Shown: piece by piece, positions 26,478 through 37,737 of the stretch | Layout of the letters: the number at the start of each line of letters is the position of its first letter | Numbering within the stretch: the first letter of the stretch is position 1 | Assembly: GCF_900324485.2 (NCBI RefSeq) | Contig: NC_046646.1 | Location: 19,168,500 to 19,232,499 of the forward strand | Reading direction: 5' to 3' | Length of the DNA stretch: 64,000 nucleotides | From: Mastacembelus armatus | Taxonomy: Eukaryota > Chordata > Actinopteri > Synbranchiformes > Mastacembelidae | Translations under genes and position numbers: made by a program | The notes under the pieces: generated by a model | What the model was told of the DNA's origin: nothing | Database searches by the model: none | What the model saw: only the letters and a program-made list of their open reading frames with translations

Positions 26478-27434
26478 TATATAGTCTCATGGTTTGAACT
26501 ACCCCAAAAACACAGATACAGATTCACACATTAAAGCACAGGCACTAAATGAGCTTTTACATCTTTTGTCTTATCTCCAACTTCTCTTTAAAAGACTGTA
26601 CACATGCTGATAGGAGTAACCCTTGATCACAAGGGTCATACTTTTGTCTCACGAGATAACGCTTTATGAGTCCTCTTTATATGAAGGATGAAGGACAATC
26701 TCTTTCCACAAACTGTTTGAACTACTTGAAACAAAAGTTTCCACTGTCATGCATGCAAGACCTTTCAGCTCAGCAGGTCATGGACTTTGTATCGTATTGT
26801 CGTATCATATGTTCATTAAACGGATATAGACAAAAATGATCACAAAGAAATATTTTGAGATCTTGAGAAATATGATTATATTTTTGAAGAAAAAAAATCA
26901 ATACCACTCTGACATCCAAACAGGAACTGGCAGGAACTGGTTAGCTTAGCATAAATACAGGGGAAATAGCAACTGGACTGAACCGTGTCTGCTTTATCTC
27001 TAACATCTCTTATTACTGCTTTGCTGACAGTACACAATCTTACTTCCCTTTGCCTCTGACATGTTTCCTGATCTTTTAGCCAAATTTTCCAGGTCCTTTG
27101 TCTACAAATGTCTATACACAAAACTAGGAATATTTCCACAGTAGCTTCTTTGATATTAGGTAAAGAGCAAATGTTGACCTATTCCTTTCTGTCTGAGATT
27201 TTAAGACGGTCTTCTATTTCTTTATATTATTGCACTGTGTGTGAGAGTCAGTCAGTCCACATTTGGCATCTCTTCTCTGTTTACCCAGTAAAATACTTAA
27301 TTGAAAAGTTTCCATGCACAGTCACTCACCAACGACGTAGGGTTTAGGATTGGCAGGGGAAGGACCACCAGCGGAGTGACAATGATGATAATGTAGTTTC
27401 TGTGATGCCAAAGCCACTTCAGCCAACTACCCAT
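20389..27434 (-). CDS. slc13a2: Na+/dicarboxylate cotransporter 1 (NaDC1)
   Basis: Plasma-membrane carrier that couples Na+ to uptake of succinate, citrate and other Krebs-cycle intermediates, classically on kidney and gut apical membranes. Twelve minus-strand exons: 27434-27330, 26017-25889, 25537-25401, 24841-24585, 24490-24310, 24207-24085, 22143-21934, 21795-21695, 21567-21452, 21089-20928, 20844-20707 and 20511-20389. All junctions are in frame, giving 593 residues (human NaDC1 592). Both Ser-Asn-Thr motifs of the DASS fold are intact, at about residues 141-143 ([12 protein letters not shown]) and 492-494 ([17 protein letters not shown]). Other blocks are [40 protein letters not shown] and [10 protein letters not shown]. 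The protein ends in an NTTG motif, a likely N-glycosylation site. Intron 6 holds a broken RTE-type LINE; intron 1 has an AT repeat. SLC13A3 or A5 are alternatives, but the length, linker region and synteny favour A2. Confidence 0.94.
22880..23300 (-). other. unidentified open segment next to a LINE fragment
   Basis: On the minus strand, a frame is open from about 23300 to a stop near 22882. Its first 80 or so codons look protein-like ([45 protein letters not shown]). I do not recognise the family. It abuts the reverse-transcriptase part of the RTE-type element and ends at a TAATAAA (stop plus poly(A)-like signal). It may be a host or transposon mRNA piece joined to the LINE, or a chance frame. 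It lies inside slc13a2 intron 6 on the same strand. Confidence 0.35.
23300..23940 (-). mobile_element. internally deleted RTE-type LINE (Rex3-like)
   Basis: Read on the minus strand from about 23940, the element has the 5' leader and start of the endonuclease frame typical of fish RTE elements ([19 protein letters not shown], then CVQETRWQG). It jumps after about 23540 to reverse-transcriptase sequence: an altered YADD-type box read as [15 protein letters not shown], then [17 protein letters not shown]. Most of the endonuclease and RT body is missing, so this copy cannot move on its own. It lies in slc13a2 intron 6. Family assignment is from motif recognition. Confidence 0.75.
26089..26115. 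repeat. (TTATTG)-like simple repeat
   Basis: Short run of TTATTG/TTATTA units in slc13a2 intron 1. Confidence 0.6.
26437..26483. repeat. (AT)n microsatellite
   Basis: About 47 bases of nearly pure AT alternation in slc13a2 intron 1, with one interruption by C. Confidence 0.85.
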
Positions 27435-28215
27435 GATTCTCCTGGAAAAACTGACACCCAGAGGTAAAAAAAAAAAAACAAAAAAAAAATGTATCTCAGG
27501 TTAACTCAGCACAGACAATGGATCAAACCAACAGCTGGTCAGAGAAATTAAAATTAGGCTATACAACACCAAGACAGTGAGACAGCAGTGAAGCTGAAGA
27601 AAGACAGTTGTGTTCCCCTGGGAACCACAGAGGTAGTGAGACAGATATGAATAGCAATCTACTATATATACCTCTGGTGGCATTAAACATTAACTCGAAA
27701 CCAGAGAGATCACAATCCTTGACAGAGATGCAGATGAAGCTGTTGGAAAAGACATGAACGTAATAGTAGCAGGGCGGGATTAACAGATGAGAAGTGAGAC
27801 GACAGGTTTATCATTGCCAGAGGTGCAGCTATGTTTACACGAATGTCTAGATATTACCCTAAAAGCAGAGTTATATGTAGACCATTAAAAACATCCACCC
27901 TACACTATAAACGGTGTTAAATTAACAGTAACTTACTGGCAACAATTATCCAGTAGTTGTTGTATTTTAAAACAAACTACAGTACATTTAAGTGTACTGT
28001 AAAATTAAATACAGTAGTATAGTCATTTCTTTACCATACTGTATAAAGAAGTACAGTATTATACTGTCACAGAAATATTACTGTAATTTATTTAACAGTG
28101 CTACTGTGGAACTGCCCGTGTATTTCCCTGCATTTATCACAATAAAATACTGTTATTTAGCTGATATACAATAACAAAAAGGACACCTGAAGACTTAACC
28201 ACAAAAAAAATCAAA

Positions 28216-28290
28216 CATCCATCCATCCATCATCTATACCCACTTATTCCTATTTAGGGTCAAAGGGATCTGCTGAAGCCTTAAAAAAAA
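28216..28290 (-). repeat. V-SINE tail remnant
   Basis: CATCCATCCATCATCTATACCCACTTATT matches the tail of the SINE at 304-622 in the same orientation; the head is absent. Only a sample of the matching run is described here. Confidence 0.5.
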
Positions 28291-28715
28291 AGCCACATTT
28301 TATTTCATTTAAATTACTGTAGAAAGAACAACTTTTCACAGTGTAGTCAAACACCCCAAAGTTGACAGGCTTAGTGCAAAGTTAGAAATCTGTGTCAACA
28401 GAGGAGCTGCTTGCCAGAAGGCAAGTCAGGCAACTGCTTGGGGCCCCCCAAGGGCTCACTAACAAACTGCAGCAATGTCAGTGTACAAAGTTTGCAATGA
28501 CAGTACCAGTCATTTGGACAAATGGACTAAATTAATAAGGTCTATTGGTGTAAATTCCGGTGTGCGTTTTATTGCATTTCCCATATCTGTAGTGTAGTCT
28601 ATATTACTGAAAACTGTATATTTTCATTACGCTGTAAATGTAAACTCCTAAGGTTCAAGCACATAATTTTAAACCTCTTGGAACTATGTCAAATTACATT
28701 GTCCCTATCAAATGA

Positions 28716-28726
28716 AATGTAAATAG
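28716..28726. repeat. target-site duplication, left copy
   Basis: AATGTAAATAG directly abuts the (GGAT)n tail of the LINE; the right copy is at 29505-29515. Confidence 0.8.
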
Positions 28727-29504
28727 TCCATCCATCCATCCATCTTCTTCCACTTATCCACGGCTGGGTCGGGAGGCTGTAGCCTAAGAAGGGATGCCCA
28801 GACTTCCTTATCCCTAGACACTTCCTCCAGCTCATCCGAGGGGACACCGAGGCGTTCCCAGGCCAGCCAAGTGACATAGTCTCTCCAGTGTGTCCTGGGT
28901 GTCCCCTGGGGTCTGCTCCCGGTGGGACATGCCCGGAACACCTCCCCAGGGAGGTGCTTAGGAGGCATCCGGTACAGATGCCTGAGCCACCTCAGTTTTT
29001 CCAGAGTCCAGGCTGTGCATAAAGGTGAGCCCAACTATTTCTAGTCGGTACCACTCAACCTCCTGAACAAGCTCAGGCTCCTTCCCCCACAGCAAGGTGT
29101 CCCTAGAGCCAGTGTCTGCGTCCAGGGATCGTGTCGTCGAGGTCCCCGCCTTCGACCACTGCCCAATCCACCCACAAAGCACTGGCCCCTTATGGATCCT
29201 CGTGCAGGTGGTGGGCCCACAGAAGGGCAGCCCCATGTCGCCTTTTCAGGCTTTGCCTGGCTGGGCCCCATGGGGGAAGACCCAGCCACCAGGCGCTCAC
29301 CTACAAGTCCCAACCCCAGGCCCTCCGGGGTGGGGCCCCGGCTTCACTATACCAGGTGTCATCATGGTCCTTGTTTTTTTCTTCATAAGGGGCTATTGAA
29401 CCACTCTTAGTCTGGACCATCACCTAGGATCTGTTTGCCTTGGGAGACCCTGCTAGGGGCATATAGCCCCTGACAACATAGCTCCTAAGATCTCAGAGAG
29501 GGGG
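28727..29504 (-). mobile_element. internally deleted LINE with target-site duplication
   Basis: On the minus strand from 29504 the element shows a GC-rich leader, then endonuclease-domain sequence (YRLEIVGLTFMHSLDSG). This jumps directly to the extreme C-terminus of a LINE reverse transcriptase (RPQGTPRTHWRDYVTWLAWE, LGVPSDELEEVSRDKEVWAS) and a (GGAT)n tail. The 11-base word AATGTAAATAG sits on both sides, at 28716-28726 and 29505-29515. Both LINE ends are therefore present and only the middle (most of EN and RT) is gone. The unit is 778 bases. Its superfamily is not certain; it is a fish LINE with an APE-type endonuclease. Confidence 0.8.
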
Positions 29505-29515
29505 AATGTAAATAG
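29505..29515. repeat. target-site duplication, right copy
   Basis: AATGTAAATAG directly follows the 5' end of the minus-strand LINE; identical to 28716-28726. Confidence 0.8.
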
Positions 29516-29839
29516 TAAACGAAGAATAATAAGAGCTATGACCAAAAAGAACATTTAAAACTTGAATTTGAGGAAAATAATAATAATATAATGTGAAAGC
29601 ATTATAAATTGGTGTTATTGGTATAAGGATCATGTACTATATGATAGTATACTGTACAGAACAAAGACATCCATTATAAAAAAAATAAATAAATATAAAA
29701 TAAAAAATTAGGAACATGGAATAGCCTACTATACCTAGGCTATACTACTTATTAAGAAACTTTTATTTCCTGGTATGAGTTGCTGGCATGAAGGATGCTA
29801 ATTTTCAAAACCTTGTCTCGACATATTATGAATCACATA

Positions 29840-30050
29840 CAGTGGGTACGGAAAGTATTCAGACCCCTTTAAATTTTTCACTCTTTGTGTCATTGCAGGC
29901 ATTTGCCAAAATCAAAAAAGTTCATTTTATTTCTCATTAATGTACACTCAGCACCCCATCTTGACAGAAAAAACCAGAAATGTAGAAATTTTTGCAAATT
30001 TATTAAAAAAGAAAAACTGAAATATCACATGGTCATAAGTATTCAGACCC
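29840..30050 (+). repeat. left terminal inverted repeat of Tc1 element
   Basis: 211 bases starting CAGTGGGTACGGAAAG, matched in reverse by 31261-31471. Confidence 0.93.
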
Positions 30051-30055
30051 TGTGC

Positions 30056-31095
30056 TCAGTATTGAGTAGAAGCACCCTTTTGAGCTAGTGCAGCCATGAG
30101 TCTTCTTGGGAATGATGCAACAAGTTTTTCACACCTGGATTTGGGGATCCTCTGCCATTCTTCCTTGCAGATCCTCTCCAGTTCTGTCAGGTTGGATGGT
30201 GAACGTTGGTGGACAGCCATTTTCAGGTCTCTCCAGAGATGCTCAATTGGGTTTAGGTCAGGGCTCTGGCTGGGCCAGTCAAGAACGGTCACAGAGTTGT
30301 TCCGAAGCCACTCCTTTGTTATTTTAGCTGTGTGCTTAGGGTCATTGTCCTGTTGAAAGGTGAACCTTCGGCCCAGTCTGAGGTCCTGAGCACTCTGGAA
30401 GAGGTTTTCTTCCAGGATATCTCTGTACTTGGCCGCATTCATCTTTCCTTCAATTGCAACCAGTCGTCCTGTCCCTGCAGCTGAAAAACACCCCCATAAC
30501 ATGATGCTCCCACCACCATGTTTTACTGTAGGGATTGAATTGGACAGTGATGAGCAGTGCCTGGTTTTCTCCACACATACCGCTTAGAATTAACGCCAAA
30601 AAGTTCAATCTTGGTCTCATCAGACCAGAGAATCTTATTTCTCATAGTCTGGGAGTCCTTCATGTGTTTATTGGCAAACTCTATGCAGGCTTTCATGTGT
30701 CTTGCACTGAGGAGAGGCTTCCGTCGGGCCACTCTGCCATAAAGCCCCGACTGGTGGAGGGCTGTAGTGATAGTTGACTTTGTGGAAATTTCTCCCATCT
30801 CCCTACTGCATCTCTGGAGCTCAGCCACAGTGATCTTTGGGTTCTTCTTTACCTCTCTCACCAAGGCTCTTCTCCCACGATTGCTCAGTTTGGCTGGACG
30901 GCCAGGTCTAGGAAGAGTTCTGGTCGTCCCAAACTTTTTGCATTTGAGGATTATGGAGGCCACTGTGCTCTTAGGAACCTTGAGTGCTGCAGAAATTCTT
31001 TTGTAACCTTGGCCAGATCTGTGCCTTGCCACAGTTCTGTCTCTGAGCTCCTTGGGCAGTTCCTTCGACCTCATGATTCTCATTTGCTCTGACAT
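30056..31095 (-). pseudogene. Tc1 transposase with one frameshift
   Basis: DDE transposase of Tc1 elements. The N-terminal part (from ATG at 31095) has the paired-like helix-turn-helix region (RISAALKVPKSTVASIILK) and the GRPAKLS linker. The catalytic part has WSDETKIELFG (first Asp), FQQDNDPKHTAK (second Asp) and SPDLNPIEHLW (Glu), so the D,D34E triad is present. The stop is at 30056-30058. Length is 1040 bases, one short of a multiple of three. The frame changes near 30535-30545, between HHCPIQ and IPTVKHGGGS, consistent with a single-base deletion. Apart from that the reading frame is free of stops. Confidence 0.92.
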
Positions 31096-31260
31096 GCACC
31101 GTGAGCTGTAAGGTCTTATATAGACAGGTGTGTGCCTTTCCTAATCAAGTCCAATCAGTTTAATTAAACACAGCTGGACTCCAATGAAGCCGCAGAACCA
31201 TCTCAAGGAGGATCAGAAGAAATGGACAGCATGTGAGTTAAATATGAGTGTCACTGCAAA

Positions 31261-31471
31261 GGGTCTGAATATTTATGACCATGTGATATTTCAGTTTTTC
31301 TTTTTTAATAAATTTGCAAAAATTTCTACATTTCTGTTTTTTTCTGTTAAGATGGGGTGCTGAGTGTACATTAATGAGAAATAAAATGAACTTTTTTGAT
31401 TTTGGCAAATGGCTGCAATGACACAAAGAGTGAAAAATTTAAAGGGGTCTGAATACTTTCCATACCCACTG
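31261..31471 (-). repeat. right terminal inverted repeat of Tc1 element
   Basis: Reverse complement of the left repeat with a handful of mismatches; outer end CAGTGGGTATGGAAAG. Confidence 0.93.
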
Positions 31472-32459
31472 TATACGTCATTTATCTACAGCTGGGAGGG
31501 GGGGGCATAAAAAAGCACAATTTTCCTGACACTTCAGTTTTGTTCCTGGTACACCCTGAAGATACATAATTTATTTCTCCTTTACTGTGAAACACTCAGG
31601 CTTTACTTCCTCCTTCCACTGAATCTAAAACAGTAAGACTTTTATTGCTTCTTGATACCTGAAGTTCTCTGAATTGCAGGTTTTATTATATTATTAGGTC
31701 TTTCCACATCCAGAGCATACAGTTCAGACCCAGTCAACACTCATCATATTAAACCATGATTTAACTTAGCAATATTTATCTTTCACCATGTTCAAATTCA
31801 CTTTTAGTTTAAATATCTTATCATTTTAAATCCACTGTAGTTAAACCCAAACCTTCATTTAACATAATCTTTTTTCAAGTAGAACGCAGAAGCGTAGATA
31901 TTACTACATTTATTTGATGGCTTTGATGACCTGTGACTTTACAAATTAAGATTTCTGCATGCAAAACATAGGAATGATCAAATATGATGCTGTGTTATGG
32001 ATTAAACTATGCAATACTCTATAGAAGCAGAGCTGATGCTATTAGTTTATTAATCTGTAAATTAAATGATTTAAAATTAACTTCCCAGATTTGAGAATTT
32101 GTGGCTTTTCTTTTGGATTTGAACATTTCTGAGGTTTGGAATAAATGCATTATGAAGGCACATTGGACTAGAGAATCAATTGATTATTGAGGAAATAATC
32201 AGCAGATTAGCGGTAATAAAAATGTTTTATCACCATCTCAGCGAACTCTGCAAAGTAGTAAACAAGTGAATGTAACGATGTTATATATATGTACAGTGAT
32301 AGACATTTTGTGCTTTGAATAATTTTGCATTTAATGCTTTAATGGAATTTTCCTGATTATACTTTGATACTTTTACTTTAAGATAAATGTGGGACTATTT
32401 CTACAGTGTGCCATTAGTTTTTAAATATAGGATCTGAATACTTCTTCCATGTGTAAGCC

Positions 32460-32460
<1 letters not shown>

Positions 32461-32487
<27 letters not shown>
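32461..32487. repeat. poly(A) run
   Basis: About 27 consecutive A bases; could be an old retroposon tail. Confidence 0.85.
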
Positions 32488-32490
<3 letters not shown>

Positions 32491-33336
32491 CAAGCCAACA
32501 ACAATAATAAGCAAAGCTTTGCTGGTTTTTCAGAACTCAGACATGTAAGTATTGAACTGATTCTGTGTGAGCCAAAGTCCACCTGCTATTAAAAAAAAAA
32601 AAAAAATCCATCCTCACCTGACTGATAGACAGATTTCACAGGACAAACAACTTTCAAACTCCACTGACGACCCTATTATTGTTTGGACCGGTTCATCCAC
32701 AGCTGCTACAGGGTCAGACACTTCCATTTGAGTGCAGTGGAAAAGCTAAAAATACCAGCACCTCTTCTTTCTATTTAAAAAAAAAAAAAATCTTTCAGTG
32801 TTTAACAGATGCATGAAATTCATGAGTTATAAGGAAGTAGTATCACTTTAATCCATGTACAGTGCTCAAGCTTTCCACCTGGTGGTAAAGAGCCGCTTTA
32901 AGGTGTTGTGCCTCTTCATCTAACTGAATCTGCTTATCAACCTCTGACAATGCCCTTGTGGTCAACACTCCAAGATAACTGATACTCCACATCTTAAAAC
33001 TATGACTATATGTTAACTATGTTGTGTCTCCTATGGGGATGAATTTTGGAAGGAGTATTATGTTTGCATTAGGGTTGATTTTTTACACCAGGGATCAATA
33101 GAGGAAAAAAACTGTCCTGGTTACACAATGATCAAGCTCAGATACTCTTCATTCTTCCTGTTATGCAGCCAGAATTAAATATATACATTTTATATGCACT
33201 TTACAAGATAACAGCAGTTTCTGTGTTTTTATGTTTTTGAAACTGAAATAACCAAAAGGCTGATATTTGGTAGATAACCTTCAATGAAGTAAAGTGGTCG
33301 TGTTAGGATGATGTTTCTGGGACAGACAGGACTGAG

Positions 33337-33349
33337 TTTAATGATTATC
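33337..33349 (+). promoter_or_regulatory. HNF1-like site upstream of vtn
   Basis: TTTAATGATTATC matches the HNF1 consensus GTTAATNATTAAC at 11 of 13 positions (counting N as a match). It lies about 220 bases upstream of the vtn start codon. Vitronectin is mainly a liver product and HNF1 is a hepatocyte factor; binding is inferred. Confidence 0.35.
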
Positions 33350-33565
33350 ACAGCCCAGTGTTGACCTATCAGGAAAGCAAAAGCCCCTCGGTCAAAACCA
33401 ATAATCATCTGCACACAGTGCTTCATCCCAAAGTGGGGCACTCTGCTCGAACTCGCCTGACTACACTAGTTCACTAGTGTAACAAAGGCAGAAAAGTTCT
33501 GCTTTCCACAGAAATCCACTGCCTTGAGTAGTTTTTAAAAAAAGTGGGATATTTTGTGGGTCATC

Positions 33566-36500
33566 ATGAAGGCTGCAGTGATCCTGCTGGGCCTCGTTCT
33601 CGGGTTGGACTCCACCTTTGCTGCAGAAGGTAAATATTCCTGTGGCTTTTCTAACCAAATTAATTTCTGTGCTCAGGAATCATTACACCTTGTATTATAC
33701 TATGTTACTTTGACTTTCTGTGTGTCCAGTTCGGGGGCAGATATCAAATTAGTAAAAAAAAAAAAAAAAAATGTTCACAAAAATCCTTCTATACTTTTAC
33801 TGAAGTAAAATTTTGAATGCAGTACTTTTACTTGTAATGGCGTATTTAACATTATAAGTCCTTTCACTTAAAGAATCTGAGTACTCCTACAAATGGTCAC
33901 TAGATGGTGATGTTTGACCAAGTCTGGACAATATCGATGTAGCAGATTCCACAGAGAAACAAAGAAAGTTTGTTTCCACAGAGTCCTGTGTGGGTCGCTG
34001 TGGATCCTTCGACTCGCAGAGGAAATGTCAATGTGATCGCATGTGTTTGTACTATGGAAGCTGCTGTGGAGACTTTGACACCATTTGCTCCAAAAAAGGT
34101 CAGTACTGTAGAAGAATATCCTAATTATACTTTTTTAAACTTTTTTCTACTTCAATAGAGTTTTTGGCCTTTGACTAAACATCTACATGTGATAAAACTT
34201 CCTCCTCTGCCCTCAGTTTCTCGTGGCGATACCTTCAATCACACAGAAGAAGAACAAGAAGCAACAACGACCATCGCTACAACCCTCACACCCACTTCAG
34301 ACATAGTTGCTACAAATGGCTCCAGCAAACCTGTGCACCCTGACACAGTGTCCTGCAGCGGTCGACCTTTTGATGCCTTCCTACAGCTGAAGAATGGATC
34401 GATATATGTATTCAGAGGTAAACTTGGGCATCCATAAGGGCTTCACTCCTCTCATCCTCCCATTATAGGTGTCCTGCCTTTGTTAACAGTTGGTTTTGGT
34501 GAATACTTCCCATCAGTGAGTCAAAAAAAAAAAAAAAAAAAAAAAGCTGAATAATTTTCAGATGGGATTTTTTCAACAGGGATTTGAGATTATACTGTAA
34601 TGTTTGAAAATATTTTCAATAGCTCAAGGTCTAGAAAAACCGAAACACTACCGGTTCTCGTGGTGACAGCAACAAAGACTGTTCATCTCATTTGCTTTTC
34701 TTAAATTACTTTCTGTTGATACTTTGTATATTATCCTAGTTTAAAATTTTAATGATGTTTTTATGGAATAAAACGCTGATCCAAGTCCTGCTTTTTCTCC
34801 TAGGTGAATATTTTTTTGAGCTGGATGACAAGTCCGTACTTCCTGGTTACCCCAAACTCATTCAGGATGTGTGGGGGATCCCAGGGCCCATTGATGCTGC
34901 ATTCACACGTATCAATTGCCAAGGAAAATCCTACATCTTTAAGGTAAAAACATCTTCTGCTCCACAGTCTGGGAACATAGAGCACTGTATGTGGTGAATC
35001 CTACACTAAAAGTCCAGAAGCAGTAATACCATAGGAGGGTCCACAAAAAGCCTGCAACTTTAAATCCTGTTCATCATTAGCGTAAGTTAATTAAGAGCTC
35101 CAATTGTGTCTTTTAGAACATAATAGTACTTTGAATAGATATGAGTTGTTTCCTGAGCACTGCAGTGGCAGTATCTTGTATAGATGTCATATAGCCTATA
35201 TATTGTCTGTAAGGGGAACAAATACTGGAGGTTTGACGGTGACATCTTGGATGAGGACTACCCACGGGACATTTCAGTTGGCTTTGACAGCACACCAGAT
35301 GACATTGATGCTGCATTTGCTATCCCAGCTCCAAGTCACCGTGGCAAAGAGAAAGCCTACTTTTTCAAAGGTATTTGTGTGGCAATGTATTCCAAAACAC
35401 CTTCAACCTGATGTTAACAGTGATCACTAATAGTTCACGCAACCTTTCTTGATCCTTCTGAATCACTTCATAGTCCTGACCCTGAGGTTAGACACCACCA
35501 GTGGTTAAAAGTGACTAAGTAGTTCCTTAACAACGCATTTAAGCTACTTTTAAATCCATAATTTAATATCATTTATTCTTAAATTGATTATTATTTCATT
35601 ATTCCTTTTTTCATTTTGGAAGCAAATATTGTCAGGAATAAGCTAGAGCAAGGACCCAAATGAATGCTGAGACCAGAAGCCAGGGAAGGACTAAATGATG
35701 ACGTATTTAACCTAACTCAAACCAAGCAGGGTTGGCAGGCCACAATACCTGAGTATGGGTAGGATCCATAATCAAAGATAAACAAGAGTCCAAGGGAATA
35801 GTCCAACAGGAGAGAAAAATCCAGATATGTAAGACAACACAACCTAACATGAGTGACAACAACATAAACTAACAAGACATGACATGATAAACCAGCAAAG
35901 GAACACAGGAGACCTGTAGTTAAATACAAACATGGCACAGATTAACGCGTCACAGCTGGAAACAATCAGACACTAGTGATCCAAAGTGAAACTACCAAAA
36001 ACAAGAGACACACCAGGGAACAGGAAGGACTTCAAAATAAAAGACACAGAACAGATGTTGGATTATGTGAATTGTTTCAATCATTTCTCACAGCAGAATA
36101 TGTTGACTTGTCATAGTATGACAAGCATGGGTGTTAACATTAACAGTGTCAGGACATCAAAAGTATGTCATCCATGTTTGTTTCTGTCTTCAGGGAACAC
36201 ATATTACCAGTATGAATTCAAGCACCAGCCTTCACATGAGGAGTGTGTCCAGATGACCAGGTCTTCCCCATCCGTGTTGTTCACACGATACACAGATCTC
36301 TTCTGTGATCAGTCATGGGAGGACCTCTTCACAGAGCTCTTTGGAAGCTCCTGTAAGCCACAGCTGTGTTTGTGTTGTTTGTTTTTAGTTATGTTTGATT
36401 GTATAAGGTTTTTTTTTCTACAGACAGTTTGTAATTTTCATTAATGGGCCATTAAAATACATGAAACTCAGCAATAAAATTCATGCAGAACAGCCCAAAA

Positions 36501-37696
36501 GTTATATATCAATATATAAAAGTACATTAAGTCACAAAACTAAACAACACAAGTTCCCCAAAAGGTAAATGTGAAATAAATCAAGGAATTTATAAACTTA
36601 TTTGCAGCATAAAATTGTTCAATTCCTAATGAGGTCTAAATGTGTATTTGGTGTATTCCTTACATTTTTAACATATTTCTCAAATATAGATAGTAATGTA
36701 ATAATAAAAGGCCAAAATGTTTTACTGCTTAAAACCTGTTTATTACATGGCCAATCCATCTTTACATTCAACCCATTCATTTCTGAGCCCTGGAAGAAAA
36801 GTACATTTTTAATGCGGAGTGTAACATGAGTTTCTGGTTAGTCACTGACATATAAACCAAAGTGAAGTGGGCCTTAAACTGAACCATGTTGGATTTGTGT
36901 TTTTAAAAAATATATAATTTTCAGTGGTAATGACACACTGTTCACATTGGAAAAGTAGCATTTGCAAAAATCCCAAATGCCCCAAACACCTTTATCAAAT
37001 GAAGACAGACAGTTTATGAGAGTATGTCTGTAAGTATATATCATTTATTATGTTCTAGATTCATGAATAGCTCCATTGCACTAGTTCCACTGTGTAACAA
37101 TTCAGTTTTATCTTTTCCTGCTTTCTACTCATACAGTCAGCAGTGACCACACAGGCCCTCGTTCGATCAGCAGGGACTGGCAGGGCATCAGGCCCCCTGT
37201 AGACGCTGCTATGGTTGGACGAGTTTATCTCAGTCCCAACCCCACACCATCTACTGTGCCAGCACGAAGACGGAGTAGTCGGAGGAAGAAGTTTAACAAG
37301 AAGCGTGGACATCGACAAAGGAAGACTCGCTATGTGTTGGATGATTCGTGGGTCTATGATGACTTGTTTGACTTCAGTGACTACGTCGACAACACAGATG
37401 CACACACCACACAGGACTACCAAAGCACCCCTGTTCAAAATGTGTATTTTTTCAAGGGAGGTATGAACACATGGAGTCAGTTTTACCCTAAAATAAATAA
37501 AAACACTAGTCACTGTTTAACATCACATTTCATATATTTCTGTTTTTTTATGATGGCAGATAAATACTACAGAGTGGATCTTCAGAAAAAACGTGTGGAC
37601 TTTGCCAACCCTCCTTACCCAAGATCCATTGCGAAATACTGGCTGGGCTGCAAGCATGAAGAGAGACCTGATCCATCAGGGGCAGAGAAGCGATAG
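33566..37696 (+). CDS. vtn: vitronectin (secreted adhesion glycoprotein)
   Basis: Plasma and matrix protein that binds integrins through RGD, PAI-1 through its somatomedin B domain, and heparin, and that inhibits complement lysis. Exons: 33566-33629, 33982-34098, 34217-34417, 34804-34943, 35214-35370, 36194-36352, 37137-37460 and 37560-37696; all in frame, 432 residues (human 478). Residues 1-20 are a signal peptide (MKAAVILLGLVLG). Residues 22-60 form a somatomedin B domain with all eight cysteines. RGD is at about 63-65 (SRGDTF). Hemopexin repeats follow (SGRPFDAFLQLKNGS, GYPKLIQDVWGIPGPIDAAF, NKYWRFDGD, NTYYQYEFKHQPS, KYYRVDL, PYPRSIAKYWLGC). A basic stretch at about 323-344 is the likely heparin-binding site, followed by an acidic tyrosine-bearing stretch at 345-365. 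The connector between RGD and the first repeat is shorter than in human. Teleosts have two vtn genes; which one this is cannot be told. Confidence 0.95.
33740..33900. repeat. degraded dispersed repeat in vtn intron 1
   Basis: Contains an A-run at about 33756-33771, then words such as ACTTTTACTGAAGTAAAA and GCAGTACTTTTACTTG, which recur in many teleost interspersed repeats; similar words lie near 7795-7840. Classification is not possible from the sequence alone. Confidence 0.3.
35632..36052. repeat. unclassified repeat-like segment in vtn intron 5
   Basis: A-rich, purine-rich stretch with the wording of a common teleost interspersed repeat (near GTCAGGAATAAGC at the left and AGACACAGAACAG at the right). 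No coding capacity and no clear terminal repeats. I cannot assign a family. Confidence 0.3.
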
Positions 37697-37731
37697 GTTA
37701 GGCGGGCTGACCTGGTCTGGAGTTTAAAGGA

Positions 37732-37737
37732 AATAAA
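37732..37737 (+). other. poly(A) signal of vtn
   Basis: AATAAA 36 bases after the vtn stop codon, implying a very short 3' UTR. Confidence 0.7.

Larger units (their letters stand above)
27435..28726. other. intergenic DNA upstream of slc13a2
   Basis: Contains the 5' flank of slc13a2. I see no clear TATA box. A palindromic AT-rich region rich in TACTGTA/TACAGTA words lies at about 27950-28180 and may be an old MITE. A V-SINE tail remnant with CATCCATCCATC lies at about 28216-28290. Confidence 0.4.
29840..31471 (-). mobile_element. Tc1-like DNA transposon, nearly whole
   Basis: A 1632-base Tc1/mariner element flanked by the TA target duplication (29838-29839 and 31472-31473). Its terminal inverted repeats are about 211 bases long (29840-30050 and 31261-31471), begin CAGTGGGTA and differ at only about five or six positions by eye. 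It carries one transposase gene on the minus strand. The close match of its ends suggests a fairly recent insertion. It sits between the divergent slc13a2 and vtn genes. Confidence 0.95.
31474..33565. other. intergenic DNA upstream of vtn
   Basis: AT-rich DNA with A-runs at about 32461-32487, 32590-32606 and 32778-32790. No gene seen. The last few hundred bases form the vtn promoter region. Confidence 0.45.

Noticed and set aside
27950-28180. TACTGTA/TACAGTA-rich palindromic region as a hairpin RNA gene
   Set aside because: Pairing is diffuse and AT-rich, with no clear stem-loop precursor; more like an old MITE.
28708-29399. Long open frames on both strands around 29 kb
   Set aside because: The minus frames are LINE remnants and the plus frames are their GC-rich shadows; not a host gene.
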